A program made the translations under genes and the position numbers. Below, in pieces: positions 46,140 to 53,619 of a stretch of DNA of 64,000 nt. The stretch spans positions 23,210-87,209 of IMG/VR virus record IMGVR_UViG_3300005264_000009; one strand, given 5' to 3'. The first letter of the stretch is position 1, and every line of letters starts with the position of its first letter. The notes below the pieces were generated by a model. That model was not told where the DNA came from. It did not search any database and saw only the letters and a program-made list of their open reading frames with translations. This stretch comes from a virus.

Positions 46140-46544
46140 ATGTATATTTGTGTAGATTTTGACGGAACTGTAGTTGATCATAGGTTTCCATTTATTGGAA
46201 AACCTGTACCTGGTGCTATAGATTGGCTTAAACAATTTAATAAATTGGGGGCTAAAATTATTTTATTCACAATGCGTTCTGATAATAACCAAAAGCCACA
46301 AAATGCATGTGATTTTTTAACACAAGCTGTAACCTATTTGGAATCGGCTGGTATAAAATTATTTGGTATTAATAAAAACCCTACACAAGACACATGGACA
46401 TCAAGTCCTAAAGCCTATGGTGAAGTCTATATTGACGATGCTGCTTGTGGGTGTCCACTGATTCATCCTGATGGGTTTTCCCGACCATGTGTAGATTGGT
46501 CTATTGTGGGACCAATAATTGAAGCAAAAATAAAAGGAGAATAA
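46140..46544 (+). CDS. HAD-superfamily hydrolase
   Basis: A 134-residue protein starting ICVDFDGTVVDH (motif I with the nucleophile Asp), then ILFTMRSDN (motif II Thr/Ser region) and VYIDDAACG (motif IV acidic pair). No large cap domain is present. Such phage HAD proteins are phosphatases of nucleotides or of RNA/DNA ends; substrate unknown. One nucleotide separates it from the SbcC C-half. Confidence 0.8.
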   Translation: MYICVDFDGTVVDHRFPFIGKPVPGAIDWLKQFNKLGAKIILFTMRSDNNQKPQNACDFLTQAVTYLESAGIKLFGINKNPTQDTWTSSPKAYGEVYIDDAACGCPLIHPDGFSRPCVDWSIVGPIIEAKIKGE

Positions 46545-46545
46545 G

Positions 46546-46899
46546 ATGAAAGTTGTTATCCCCGAATTAGTAAAAACAGATATCCAATACAGTAACATAG
46601 GTAATCACAATTGGTCTGTCTCACGCTTATTTGAATTGACTAAAGATTTTCTTGTGATGGATATACCTTTAAGACATTTAAATATTTATAGTGTTTATAA
46701 TAAATTAACATTACGAGAAATGGTAATGCACTGTAAAGCTATTCTAAATGCTGATTTATCTTACCCAATAATATTAGATCATGATGGTGATATATTAGAT
46801 GGAAGGCATAGAATAATGCGAGCTTTACTTGAGGAAAAAGAAACAATAAAAGCCGTTCGATTTGATATAAATCCTAAACCTTGTAAAATAAGCGACTAA
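46546..46899 (+). CDS. ParB-like (sulfiredoxin-fold) protein
   Basis: A 117-residue protein with YPIILDHDGDILDGRHRIMRALLEEKETIKAVRFD (about residues 67-101). This is the phage ParB-like domain signature (P-x-x-x-D-x-x-G-x-(I/V)-DGRHR). In ParB the related fold binds nucleotide; in phages it is often an orphan with unknown role. The N-terminus (ELVKTDIQYSNIGNHNWSVSRLFEL) is normal for that group. Site AAAGGAGAATAAG. Confidence 0.75.
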   Translation: MKVVIPELVKTDIQYSNIGNHNWSVSRLFELTKDFLVMDIPLRHLNIYSVYNKLTLREMVMHCKAILNADLSYPIILDHDGDILDGRHRIMRALLEEKETIKAVRFDINPKPCKISD

Positions 46900-46903
46900 T
46901 AGT

Positions 46904-48475
46904 ATGTTTTTTAATATAGAAAACAAAAAAACATTCAAAAATGCTGATATAAAATACACTATATCAGCAAGGAATTTAAAACCTTTTTATACAATACAAT
47001 CACATATCAATAAATATTTTCCTTATTGTGATATAAAAAATATTTATGAAATGTTTGGTGCTACACACACATTTTCACCTTTATATGGTGGTCGAGTTTA
47101 TAATAAAAATGAGGTACTACAACCACATCATTTGAAAGAAATGCAAAAGAAAAATATAATGCTTTCTTTAACTTTATCAAATCATTATTTTAGTGATGAT
47201 GCTTACAAACAAACAAAATGTTTATTAAAAGAACATCATATAAAGGGGAATAGTATTACATGTACAAATGATGATTTAGCTATAAGAATCAAAAACGATT
47301 ATCCATTATATAAAATAAAAGCAAGTATAATTAAAAATATAAACACAAATGAAAAATTAGTAAATGTTTTTAAAACTGGTTTATATGATCAAGTAATATT
47401 ATCAATGGGGAATAATTTTGATTTATCTTTTTTAAAAAACATAAAAAACAAAGAAAAAATCATTTTATTTGGGAATGGTGCTTGTTGGGCTTTTTGTAAA
47501 AAAAGAGAGTGTCAAATTTGTGTTTCACAAAGAAATTTTGGTAAAAAAGTAACCACAAATTGTACAGATAAAAAAACACCCCTTGATTATTATTCTTTTT
47601 TTAACTTAGATACTTATTATAAATTAGGTTTTAAAACAATAAAAGTTACCATAGATCAATTTATATTAAATGCAAAAAAAAGAAAAAATATAACAACAAA
47701 TTTACCAAAAGGAAGTAATAAAGAACCACATATATTTGCTTCTTTTCCTCGTTGTGGTAGAACATGGTCACATTTTATATTATGTAATTATATAAATTTA
47801 ATTTATAATTTAAAAATACCAAAAATAACATTCAATAATAAACAAACAATTATACCAAATGAAAACCCAGATGATTTTCATTTATATAATTTAGAAAAAC
47901 ATAAAAACATACCTCTTATTTTTTTTACACACAGTTCTAATATTGGTTTTAATAAAAACATTGTTTTCTTAACAAGAGATATTGAAGATATGGTACTTTC
48001 CTTTTATTATCTTAGGAAAAACATGTTAGGAAAGTATAAAGGTACTTTAGAAAATGATTTAATAGACCCTGGATACACACTTAATAATGTTAAAAAATAT
48101 TATAATGATTGGTTACCCATATTATTAGAAAACAAATGTTTAATAATAACTTATAATGATTTACAAACAGATATTTTTGAAACGTTTAAAAAAGTATTAA
48201 AAATATTTCATTTGCCTTTTGATAAGATTATTTTACAAAAAGCTATTGAATTATCAAGTATAAATAAATTAAAAAAATTAGAAAAAGAAGAACCAGATGA
48301 AAAACATAAAACAGTAGCACCAGATGACCCTAATGGATTACACATAAGAAAAGGTGTAATTGGAGAAGCAAAGCGTGTTTTTAGTCCTGAACTTTATAAT
48401 TATGTACATAAAAACACTGTTGATATACGACAGCAATTAAAATTATTAATAAAAAGGAGTAATGATGTCTTTTAA
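46904..48475 (+). CDS. U32-like TIM-barrel domain fused to a sulfotransferase
   Basis: A 523-residue protein. Residues about 275-500 carry sulfotransferase hallmarks: FASFPRCGRTW (5'-phosphosulfate loop, about 277-287), VFLTRDIEDMVLSFYYLRK (3'-phosphate motif, about 353-371), ITYNDLQTD and a C-terminal HIRKGVIGEAKRVFSPE like the GxxGxWK-type end. They would move sulfate from PAPS. Residues about 1-265 resemble peptidase-U32-like barrels (LYGGRVYN, MLSLTLSNH, ITCTNDDLAIRIKNDYP, DQVILSMG, then Cys cluster C-x6-C-x4-C-x2-C). No ribosome site is obvious. The acceptor could be a host surface glycan, a tail part or a small molecule. Confidence 0.7.
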   Translation: MFFNIENKKTFKNADIKYTISARNLKPFYTIQSHINKYFPYCDIKNIYEMFGATHTFSPLYGGRVYNKNEVLQPHHLKEMQKKNIMLSLTLSNHYFSDDAYKQTKCLLKEHHIKGNSITCTNDDLAIRIKNDYPLYKIKASIIKNINTNEKLVNVFKTGLYDQVILSMGNNFDLSFLKNIKNKEKIILFGNGACWAFCKKRECQICVSQRNFGKKVTTNCTDKKTPLDYYSFFNLDTYYKLGFKTIKVTIDQFILNAKKRKNITTNLPKGSNKEPHIFASFPRCGRTWSHFILCNYINLIYNLKIPKITFNNKQTIIPNENPDDFHLYNLEKHKNIPLIFFTHSSNIGFNKNIVFLTRDIEDMVLSFYYLRKNMLGKYKGTLENDLIDPGYTLNNVKKYYNDWLPILLENKCLIITYNDLQTDIFETFKKVLKIFHLPFDKIILQKAIELSSINKLKKLEKEEPDEKHKTVAPDDPNGLHIRKGVIGEAKRVFSPELYNYVHKNTVDIRQQLKLLIKRSNDVF

Positions 48476-48749
48476 TTGGTGGTATCATATTTGTAAATAT
48501 AAATTTACAATATTGAAAAACAAAACTTGCTGTAGTTGTAAAGTTTTTATTCAAAATGAAACAGGCTTAGTTATACCAAGATATGAAACAGAAATGGGAG
48601 GGAATCAAAAACAAATAAGTAGTTATTATATGTGTAAAAAGTGTGGTGAAATTTTCTGTAGATTGGATTTAGAGGGTTATTGTGTGGATATAACACATAA
48701 TATGAATAAGTATTATGAAATGTATAAAAAAATTAAGGGATCAGAATGA
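48462..48749 (+). CDS. Small zinc-finger-like protein
   Basis: A 95-residue protein overlapping the preceding gene, with AAAAAGGAGTA upstream. CCSC near residue 23 and CKKCGEIFC near 58-66 have zinc-ribbon spacing. The N-terminus (MMSFNWWYHICKYKF) is aromatic. Overlaps the next ATG (ATGA). Confidence 0.65.
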   Translation: MMSFNWWYHICKYKFTILKNKTCCSCKVFIQNETGLVIPRYETEMGGNQKQISSYYMCKKCGEIFCRLDLEGYCVDITHNMNKYYEMYKKIKGSE

Positions 48750-48961
48750 TAACTATTCAAAATGTAAGTAAAAAATTACTTAAAGTAGGTGTTCAAGATT
48801 ATGAATTAAAAATAAATAATAAATTAATAAATACATTTCAACATAGTAGAGAAGAGGGACTTGCTATTTGTTTAAAAAAAGCAGCAATAGCAGCAAGTGA
48901 TAAAATTATTGAGGATTGTATTAAACAATTAGCAAGTCAAACAAACTTCTTTGAGGATTAA
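48746..48961 (+). CDS. Conserved small phage protein
   Basis: A 71-residue protein with ITIQNVSKKLLKVGVQDYELKINNKLINTFQHSREEGLAICLKKAA. The 'Y-x-(V/L)-x-INNK-x-I-x-x-F-x-H-x-R-x-x-GLA-x-CL-x-KAA' pattern is widespread in tailed phages, without known function. Site AAGGGATCAG. Confidence 0.72.
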   Translation: MITIQNVSKKLLKVGVQDYELKINNKLINTFQHSREEGLAICLKKAAIAASDKIIEDCIKQLASQTNFFED

Positions 48962-48963
48962 AA

Positions 48964-49116
48964 ATGAAAAAGTTTATTATAAAACAAATACACAAACTTC
49001 CTTATAACTTTGAAATTTCAAGACAGCATGTATTTTTAGGTATGTTTTTACGATATTTTGGATTTAAAGCAACAAGGATAAATTTAACACACATTTTATA
49101 TATTAATAAGGATTAA
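48964..49116 (+). CDS. Small basic hypothetical protein
   Basis: A 50-residue protein (MKKFIIKQIHKLPYNFEIS..., ending ILYINKD), ATG just after the previous TAA with GAGGATTAAA upstream. Basic and aromatic, no motif recognised. The next ATG follows its stop by 1 nt. Confidence 0.55.
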   Translation: MKKFIIKQIHKLPYNFEISRQHVFLGMFLRYFGFKATRINLTHILYINKD

Positions 49117-49117
49117 A

Positions 49118-49528
49118 ATGAATACACCAGTTAAAAAACTTTTTATATATGGTTTAACCATTGGAATAGCTGAAACAGTTAAAAAAGCTACAAACAATAA
49201 AACTATTTTATGGAAGTTAAAAAAAGTACAAGAATCAGCTCAATTTTTACTTGATACAACAAACGTAAAAATTAATAATACAAAAATAAAACAAGTAGAA
49301 AAAAACGTATCTGAATTTTTTACAACAGATCATATTGATATTTTAGATAGTCTTTGTTTTGTATTATGTGGTTATACAGAATTTGTAGAACGTAGTTCCA
49401 AACAAACTGATATGTACGATAGTATAATAAAAAGGATTATGTGGCTTATTTATTCTTTTGATGCAAAATTGGATAAACCACATATTTATGATAATGCAAA
49501 AAATAGTTATGAAAGGTGGTGTACATAA
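49118..49528 (+). CDS. Hypothetical helical protein
   Basis: A 136-residue, mostly helical protein with site AATAAGGATTAAA. It contains LDSLCFVLCGYTEFVERS near residues 76-93, and MWLIYSFDAKLDK further on. No family recognised. The 59-nt gap after it has only the next ribosome site. Confidence 0.6.
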   Translation: MNTPVKKLFIYGLTIGIAETVKKATNNKTILWKLKKVQESAQFLLDTTNVKINNTKIKQVEKNVSEFFTTDHIDILDSLCFVLCGYTEFVERSSKQTDMYDSIIKRIMWLIYSFDAKLDKPHIYDNAKNSYERWCT

Positions 49529-49587
49529 CAAGCAAAACACATAATTGAATTTGAAAAAATATAATAAACACATTAAAAAGGGGTAAA

Positions 49588-49908
49588 ATGTATATTAGAA
49601 GAGATGAAACACCAAAAAAAGCTAAGATGTTTGCTATAAAAATAACACCTGAATTTGACACTGCACCAGAAGCACAATTAATATTAGCCATATTTATACA
49701 AGCAGCTTATGATATAACAAAAGTGGAAAATGTTAAAAAAAGTACACCAGAACATAAACGAGTATTATGGGAAAGAGATAAAGAACATGCTTGTAGCTTT
49801 TTTAGTGAAAATAGTTTTTTAACTACTTATTTTGAAAGTTATTGTGAATCAGTAAATATCGAGCCTACTTGGATACGAATGATAGCAAGAAAGATAGGTT
49901 TAATTTAG
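49588..49908 (+). CDS. Conserved phage-type hypothetical protein
   Basis: A 106-residue protein. LILAIFIQAAYD, then KEHACSFFSENSFLTTYFESYCESVNIEPTWIRMIARKIGL. The 'A-x-x-FF-x(n)-CE-x-(L/V)-x-(L/I)-(D/E)-P-x-W-(I/V)-R' pattern is common in small phage genes near the structural region. Function unknown. Site AAAAAGGGGTAAA. Confidence 0.68.
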   Translation: MYIRRDETPKKAKMFAIKITPEFDTAPEAQLILAIFIQAAYDITKVENVKKSTPEHKRVLWERDKEHACSFFSENSFLTTYFESYCESVNIEPTWIRMIARKIGLI

Positions 49909-49917
49909 GAGTAAAAT

Positions 49918-50115
49918 ATGAAAATACTTGAAAATTGTTGTTTAATATTAATAGGTTTTAGTATTGGTTTTTTGTGTTTAATGATAATAATGTATTATTT
50001 ACCATATAAAACACCAACTTATAAATTAGGACAAATAGATGCTTTAACAGGTAATATTAGATATGAATTAATTATAGATGACTCACAAGAATTAAAATGG
50101 GTATATAAAAAATAA
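49918..50115 (+). CDS. Small single-pass membrane protein
   Basis: A 65-residue protein with one hydrophobic segment (CCLILIGFSIGFLCLMIIMYYL, about residues 6-27) and a soluble C-terminus containing KLGQIDALTGNIRYEL. The latter phrase is typical of small phage membrane proteins. It is the last + strand gene and ends 1 nt from the stop of the opposing gene. Confidence 0.65.
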   Translation: MKILENCCLILIGFSIGFLCLMIIMYYLPYKTPTYKLGQIDALTGNIRYELIIDDSQELKWVYKK

Positions 50116-50116
50116 T

Positions 50117-50479
50117 TTATTTGTTTATTTGAAAATGTATATGGTCTTTCATTTTAGGTAAATTATAATCATCAGAAACAGATTGTGCAATACCAATTAC
50201 ATCCCCTTTTTTTACATTGCAACCTATTAAGTTATTGTAAGGTAAAAAATAAAAAATACGACCTGTATTTTTACCTTTTGTCCATTTAATACCTGACATT
50301 TCTGTTCTTATTTTAGGTTTAGCTATTCTATCAATAAACATATCAAAAGGTGCTACAATATCTTGTCCTACAAAACACAAGTAATCTATACCATTATGTA
50401 AACGTGAACACCTACTTGCACCGTAATTACCGTCTCCCTCACTATCAACTCTTATACCTAATCCTGTCGGTGAAATCAT
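50117..50479 (-). CDS. M23-family metallopeptidase (candidate endolysin)
   Basis: A 120-residue protein. SRLHNGIDYLC (about residues 24-34, H-x3-D) and HIHFQ (about 113-117, HxH) are the zinc ligands of LytM/M23 peptidases that cut peptidoglycan cross-bridges. APFDMFIDRI and KKGDVIGI are the usual strand motifs. It is small, only the catalytic core. AAGGGGGAG lies before ATG, inside the previous gene's end. With the next genes it forms a lysis-like module. Confidence 0.82.
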   Translation of the reverse strand: MISPTGLGIRVDSEGDGNYGASRCSRLHNGIDYLCFVGQDIVAPFDMFIDRIAKPKIRTEMSGIKWTKGKNTGRIFYFLPYNNLIGCNVKKGDVIGIAQSVSDDYNLPKMKDHIHFQINK

Positions 50480-50836
50480 TTAGTGCTCCCCCTTTATATT
50501 CAATTTAAGTTTTTCATTTAATTCATCAATTTTTCTAATCATATCCTTATATTCATATTCATACCTTACTTTAAATGTTTTATGTGATGATTCTAAAATA
50601 GGTACAGCCAACCAAAGAGCCTCCATTTTATCTATTTTTATAGTTAAATTTTTAAAATCTTTTTGTAATGCTTGTGTTGTTAAATTAATAGTCATCCAAG
50701 CACCAAAAATAACACAAATAACTGTAAATAATGCTATTGCAGTATTTATCATTACATGTGGATCTCTTTTTTGTTGTTTTTGCAATGACTGTAATTGTCG
50801 GATACCAGCCATTATATTATCTAATTCTTCTGGCAT
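50480..50836 (-). CDS. Single-pass membrane protein, candidate holin-like
   Basis: A 118-residue protein. An N-terminal helix with Q-rich stretch (LQSLQKQQ) leads to one transmembrane segment (MINTAIALFTVICVIFGAWMTI, about residues 29-50) and a long coiled-coil C-terminus (DKMEALWLAV, RKIDELNEKL). The order M23 peptidase next to membrane protein suggests a holin or lysis accessory; the coil is unusual for a holin. Its stop overlaps the next gene's start. Confidence 0.6.
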   Translation of the reverse strand: MPEELDNIMAGIRQLQSLQKQQKRDPHVMINTAIALFTVICVIFGAWMTINLTTQALQKDFKNLTIKIDKMEALWLAVPILESSHKTFKVRYEYEYKDMIRKIDELNEKLKLNIKGEH

Positions 50837-51492
50837 TCGTGATCCTCTCTTGGAATAAAAGTATCATTTAAAAATGGTATAGATGTTTTTTGTATGTAGT
50901 ATGCTACAACATCTTTTGCAAAAGATGTTGTGTCTAAATCTTCTACCCAATTATTTCTAACGTATGTTTTTAATTCCTCTTGAATAACATCCTTACTTTT
51001 TGTTCTATCTCTTGCAAAACCTACTGTACCTATTAAATTACCTGTTTTATCTTTAACAGGTGTTTTAACTACATCTAAAATAAATAGTTTTTTTGCTATA
51101 AAACCTATTTCAATATAACGACAAGTTTTATTTTCTGTCATGCAATGGGCATCTGTACCAACACACATTTCACCAAATGTGTGTTCATTTCCTGTTCTTT
51201 CTCTATATTGATTTAATAAATCTATATCATTTTTACCCTCTATTTTGTAATTTTCTGGTAAACCAAAAAAAACACTCAACCAACGAGGAGATGCATATTT
51301 ATAAATACCATTATTGTCTTTAAACCAAATATAACCATCCATTACAGAAGAGATAGAGTCTAAAATACGTAAACGTGTAAATTCTGTTTCCAATTCAGCT
51401 ATACCAGCCGAAATCTCATTTAAAACTTTTATTTTAGTCTCTTGAAGTTGTTTTCTTATCTGGAATCGCTTTTTAAAAAACATAATCATCAT
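50821..51492 (-). CDS. PAS-domain protein
   Basis: A 223-residue protein. After an N-terminal coil (residues about 1-40), SSVMDGYIWFKDNNGIYKYASPRWLSVFFGL (about 48-78), GKNDIDLL, then YIEIGFIAKKLFILDVVKTPVKDKTGNLIGTVGFARDRT (about 126-164) follow the PAS fold in order. PAS domains sense light, oxygen, redox state or ligands. There is no kinase or output domain; the C-terminal 55 residues are helical. A Cys at about 119 and 123 lies in the ligand loop. It sits among lysis genes, so it may sense a host state, which is inference. Confidence 0.72.
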   Translation of the reverse strand: MMIMFFKKRFQIRKQLQETKIKVLNEISAGIAELETEFTRLRILDSISSVMDGYIWFKDNNGIYKYASPRWLSVFFGLPENYKIEGKNDIDLLNQYRERTGNEHTFGEMCVGTDAHCMTENKTCRYIEIGFIAKKLFILDVVKTPVKDKTGNLIGTVGFARDRTKSKDVIQEELKTYVRNNWVEDLDTTSFAKDVVAYYIQKTSIPFLNDTFIPREDHECQKN

Positions 51493-51991
51493 CCCTTGGT
51501 GTTATAAATATAGCCTGTTTGCCCATTCCATCTGTATATTTATAACCCTCTCCTAACCAACTATCCCAATAAGTAAACTGCCAAACTGCCATTGTAAAAT
51601 ACCAACTACCCAACCATGTATATTTATAAATATTACCTGTATAATTGTTCTGTATTTTTAGTGTTTTATTTTTAAAATCAATAAAAAATCCACTGGTATT
51701 CACAAAAGTTTCAAACATAACAAATTGGTTTTCAAAATCAGTAAATGTATTATCTTTAAATGTAAATGTTTTTAAAGATAATATTCTTTTATCTGTTAAT
51801 TCCATAACCATTAATTCCGTAGGATAACGAAAATTACCCACCCATAAATTAATAGTATTAATATCTTTTACATGTACAAAAGACATAAAACCATCTGGTG
51901 CTGTGTGTTCAACAAAACAATAAACAGGTTTAATTACAACAAAGAAAATGATTAAAAAAATTACAAGAATTACAAGAATTGTTTTTTTCAC
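51473..51991 (-). CDS. Membrane-anchored hypothetical protein
   Basis: A 172-residue protein. GTG at 51991 is chosen since AAAGGG lies 9 nt before it; the GTG at 52000 overlaps that site. An N-terminal signal anchor (TILVILVIFLIIFFVVIKPVYCF, residues 4-26) leads to a beta-rich, Trp/Tyr-rich domain of about 140 residues exposed outside the inner membrane. No family recognised. It overlaps the PAS gene. Confidence 0.6.
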   Translation of the reverse strand: MKKTILVILVIFLIIFFVVIKPVYCFVEHTAPDGFMSFVHVKDINTINLWVGNFRYPTELMVMELTDKRILSLKTFTFKDNTFTDFENQFVMFETFVNTSGFFIDFKNKTLKIQNNYTGNIYKYTWLGSWYFTMAVWQFTYWDSWLGEGYKYTDGMGKQAIFITPRDDDYVF

Positions 51992-52076
51992 TTGTATCAC
52001 CCTTTAAAAACATAGATAAAAAACCCCAAAAAACAAGAAATACAAATAACATTAATATATAACTTAATTTTTCCAT
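51930..52076 (-). CDS. 48-residue membrane peptide
   Basis: A frame from ATG 52076: MEKLSYILMLFVFLVFWGF then LSMFLKGDTSEK and a Cys-rich end (NSCNSCNFF). One transmembrane segment at residues 4-24. It overlaps the next gene in another frame by about 60 nt. Small overlapping membrane peptides are common in phage lysis loci. Confidence 0.5.
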   Translation of the reverse strand: MEKLSYILMLFVFLVFWGFLSMFLKGDTSEKNNSCNSCNFFNHFLCCN

Positions 52077-52077
52077 A

Positions 52078-52251
52078 CTAAAAATAATCTTGTGCATCTA
52101 ATTCACCTTTTAAAATATTAATTTTTTCCACTGTAACTTCTTCATCACTATTTTGCAATAAATTCACAAAAGTTGTCAGTGCAGGTAAACCTTGATTAAT
52201 AATCAAATCCATACTCATTTGTATAAGTTTTATTTTCACATCTGAATCCAT
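52078..52251 (-). CDS. Small hypothetical protein
   Basis: A 57-residue acidic helical protein (MDSDVKIKLIQMSMDLIINQ..., ending KGELDAQDYF). The start codon overlaps the stop of the lipoprotein gene, and its TAG is 1 nt from the next ATG. No motif. It belongs to the lysis-like operon by position. Confidence 0.6.
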   Translation of the reverse strand: MDSDVKIKLIQMSMDLIINQGLPALTTFVNLLQNSDEEVTVEKINILKGELDAQDYF

Positions 52252-52625
52252 TATATCTCCGTTTTTTCAATAACGTAAGGTAAAACTAAATCAACATATT
52301 CACCATAAATCTGTTGATAAATAGTTATGTTTTTATGTAATAAACGTCTATTTCCAGTTTGCTTGTATATTTGCAAAGCATCTGCAGTATTATTTATAGC
52401 ATTTTGTAAGTGATTTCCCACACTAATAATATTACTTTTCATATTTTCTGACATATAACCATCTTTATAAACCTCACCTGTTATCTGCAAACTTGTTTTT
52501 CTAAATTCTTTTGCTGTTTGCAGTGACTTGTATGTTGTGTATATTATTTTATCTTGTTGTGTTAAAACAATACAACCTTGTAAAAGTAAAAATAATATTG
52601 GTGTTATGTATATAATTTTTTTCAT
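52251..52625 (-). CDS. Lipoprotein, candidate outer-membrane spanin
   Basis: A 124-residue protein with a lipoprotein signal: MKKIIYITPILFLLLQGCIV, lipobox LLQGC with Cys 18. The rest is helical and polar (LQTAKEFRKTSLQITGEV, LQNAINNTADALQIYKQ). Small lipoproteins in phage lysis modules are often o-spanins that join outer and inner membranes, so a Gram-negative host is likely. A tail-associated role is also possible. Confidence 0.68.
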   Translation of the reverse strand: MKKIIYITPILFLLLQGCIVLTQQDKIIYTTYKSLQTAKEFRKTSLQITGEVYKDGYMSENMKSNIISVGNHLQNAINNTADALQIYKQTGNRRLLHKNITIYQQIYGEYVDLVLPYVIEKTEI

Positions 52626-52634
52626 TTTAATCCT

Positions 52635-53042
52635 TTATTTAATTCTATAATTTTCCCAAGGAATACAATCATCAAATTCATAATTTGCATAAATTTTATC
52701 CCAATCATAATTATCAACGCTTCTTTGTATTGTACAATAATACCAAGGTTTCCAACCAAAAAGTTGTACAGCCATAAAATACAATACAGCTAAAGTTAAA
52801 TACCAAAAAAATTGTAAAATATTAACACAATAATTATGAGCATCTATCACCATTTGTTTCAAAAAGATAAAATTACAAAACCATCGCTTCCATTCGCTTC
52901 CACCTTTCCAGTAACCATAATCATGGTGGTCGCAGGAGGAAGTTAAAAACATAATTTCAGGTGGCTTAAAACGACCACCTTTTGCACCACATCCGTTACA
53001 TATGTATTTTTTTTGTTTGTAATTTAATCTTTCGTACTTCAT
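52635..53042 (-). CDS. Phospholipase A2-like membrane protein
   Basis: A 135-residue protein. ICNGCGAKGGRFKPPEIMFLTSSCDHHDYGYWKGGSEWKR (about residues 14-53) has the PLA2-type layout: a glycine-rich calcium-loop-like segment and C-x-x-HD-x-x-Y with the catalytic His-Asp. A hydrophobic segment (FFWYLTLAVLYFMAVQLF, about 79-96) follows. Related phage proteins are known to me with the NGCG...C-x-x-HD pattern. It might attack host phospholipids during lysis or entry; activity is unproven. Confidence 0.68.
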   Translation of the reverse strand: MKYERLNYKQKKYICNGCGAKGGRFKPPEIMFLTSSCDHHDYGYWKGGSEWKRWFCNFIFLKQMVIDAHNYCVNILQFFWYLTLAVLYFMAVQLFGWKPWYYCTIQRSVDNYDWDKIYANYEFDDCIPWENYRIK

Positions 53043-53044
53043 TC

Positions 53045-53365
53045 TTATGCTCCCTCTATAATTTTAAACGTGGAATTAGCCACTGAATAAACATTAGTTG
53101 TACCTTTGTTTATAATTATACGAAAATAATATTTACCTTTATCAATACTTGTATCAACAGTAGATAATGGTACTTGTATTTTTCCAGCAGGACCATCAAC
53201 TACTGTTCCAACATTTTCAATCAAAGGGTCAATATCCGAAAGAAGTTTTTTAACTCTTAGTGTAACGTCATAACCTGTACAATCAAAAGGTACTGCACTA
53301 CTATCAGTAACAGTAACAGCTACTTGCCTTGTATCCCCTTGAACAATGTCTTTTATCGTTTCCAT
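53045..53365 (-). CDS. Baseplate/tail Ig-like protein (BppU N-terminal type)
   Basis: A 106-residue beta-sandwich protein: IVQGDTRQVAVTVTDSSAVPFDCTGYDVTLRVKK then GPAGKIQVPLST and GKYYFRIIINKGTTNVYSVANSTFKI. This is the pattern I know for phage BppU-like N-terminal domains, which join tail fibres to the baseplate. Overlaps the next gene by 13 nt. Confidence 0.68.
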   Translation of the reverse strand: METIKDIVQGDTRQVAVTVTDSSAVPFDCTGYDVTLRVKKLLSDIDPLIENVGTVVDGPAGKIQVPLSTVDTSIDKGKYYFRIIINKGTTNVYSVANSTFKIIEGA

Positions 53366-53619
53366 TCCACATCACCTTTTAAATCCTGGTTTATTGTGCC
53401 CACAAGTTCTTTATCAGGTCTTATTATACCTGAAATATTATCTGTATGTATAACACCAGATAAAGAACTAAAAATTTGTGATTCAAGATGATCTTCTGAT
53501 AATTTTGCTTCTAAACTATCTACTACTTGATCCACACCTTTTTTTGGGTTATTCATAAGAGTATAGGCATCACCTGTTATTGGTAAACTGTTATCCACTA
53601 ATGTTTCCCACATATCCAT
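53353..53619 (-). CDS. Hypothetical tail-cluster protein
   Basis: An 88-residue acidic protein (MWETLVDNSLPITGDAYTLMNN...). No motif recognised. It sits between the Ig-like protein and a conserved tail protein, overlapping both by 1-13 nt, so it is in the tail operon. Confidence 0.6.
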   Translation of the reverse strand: MDMWETLVDNSLPITGDAYTLMNNPKKGVDQVVDSLEAKLSEDHLESQIFSSLSGVIHTDNISGIIRPDKELVGTINQDLKGDVEWKR

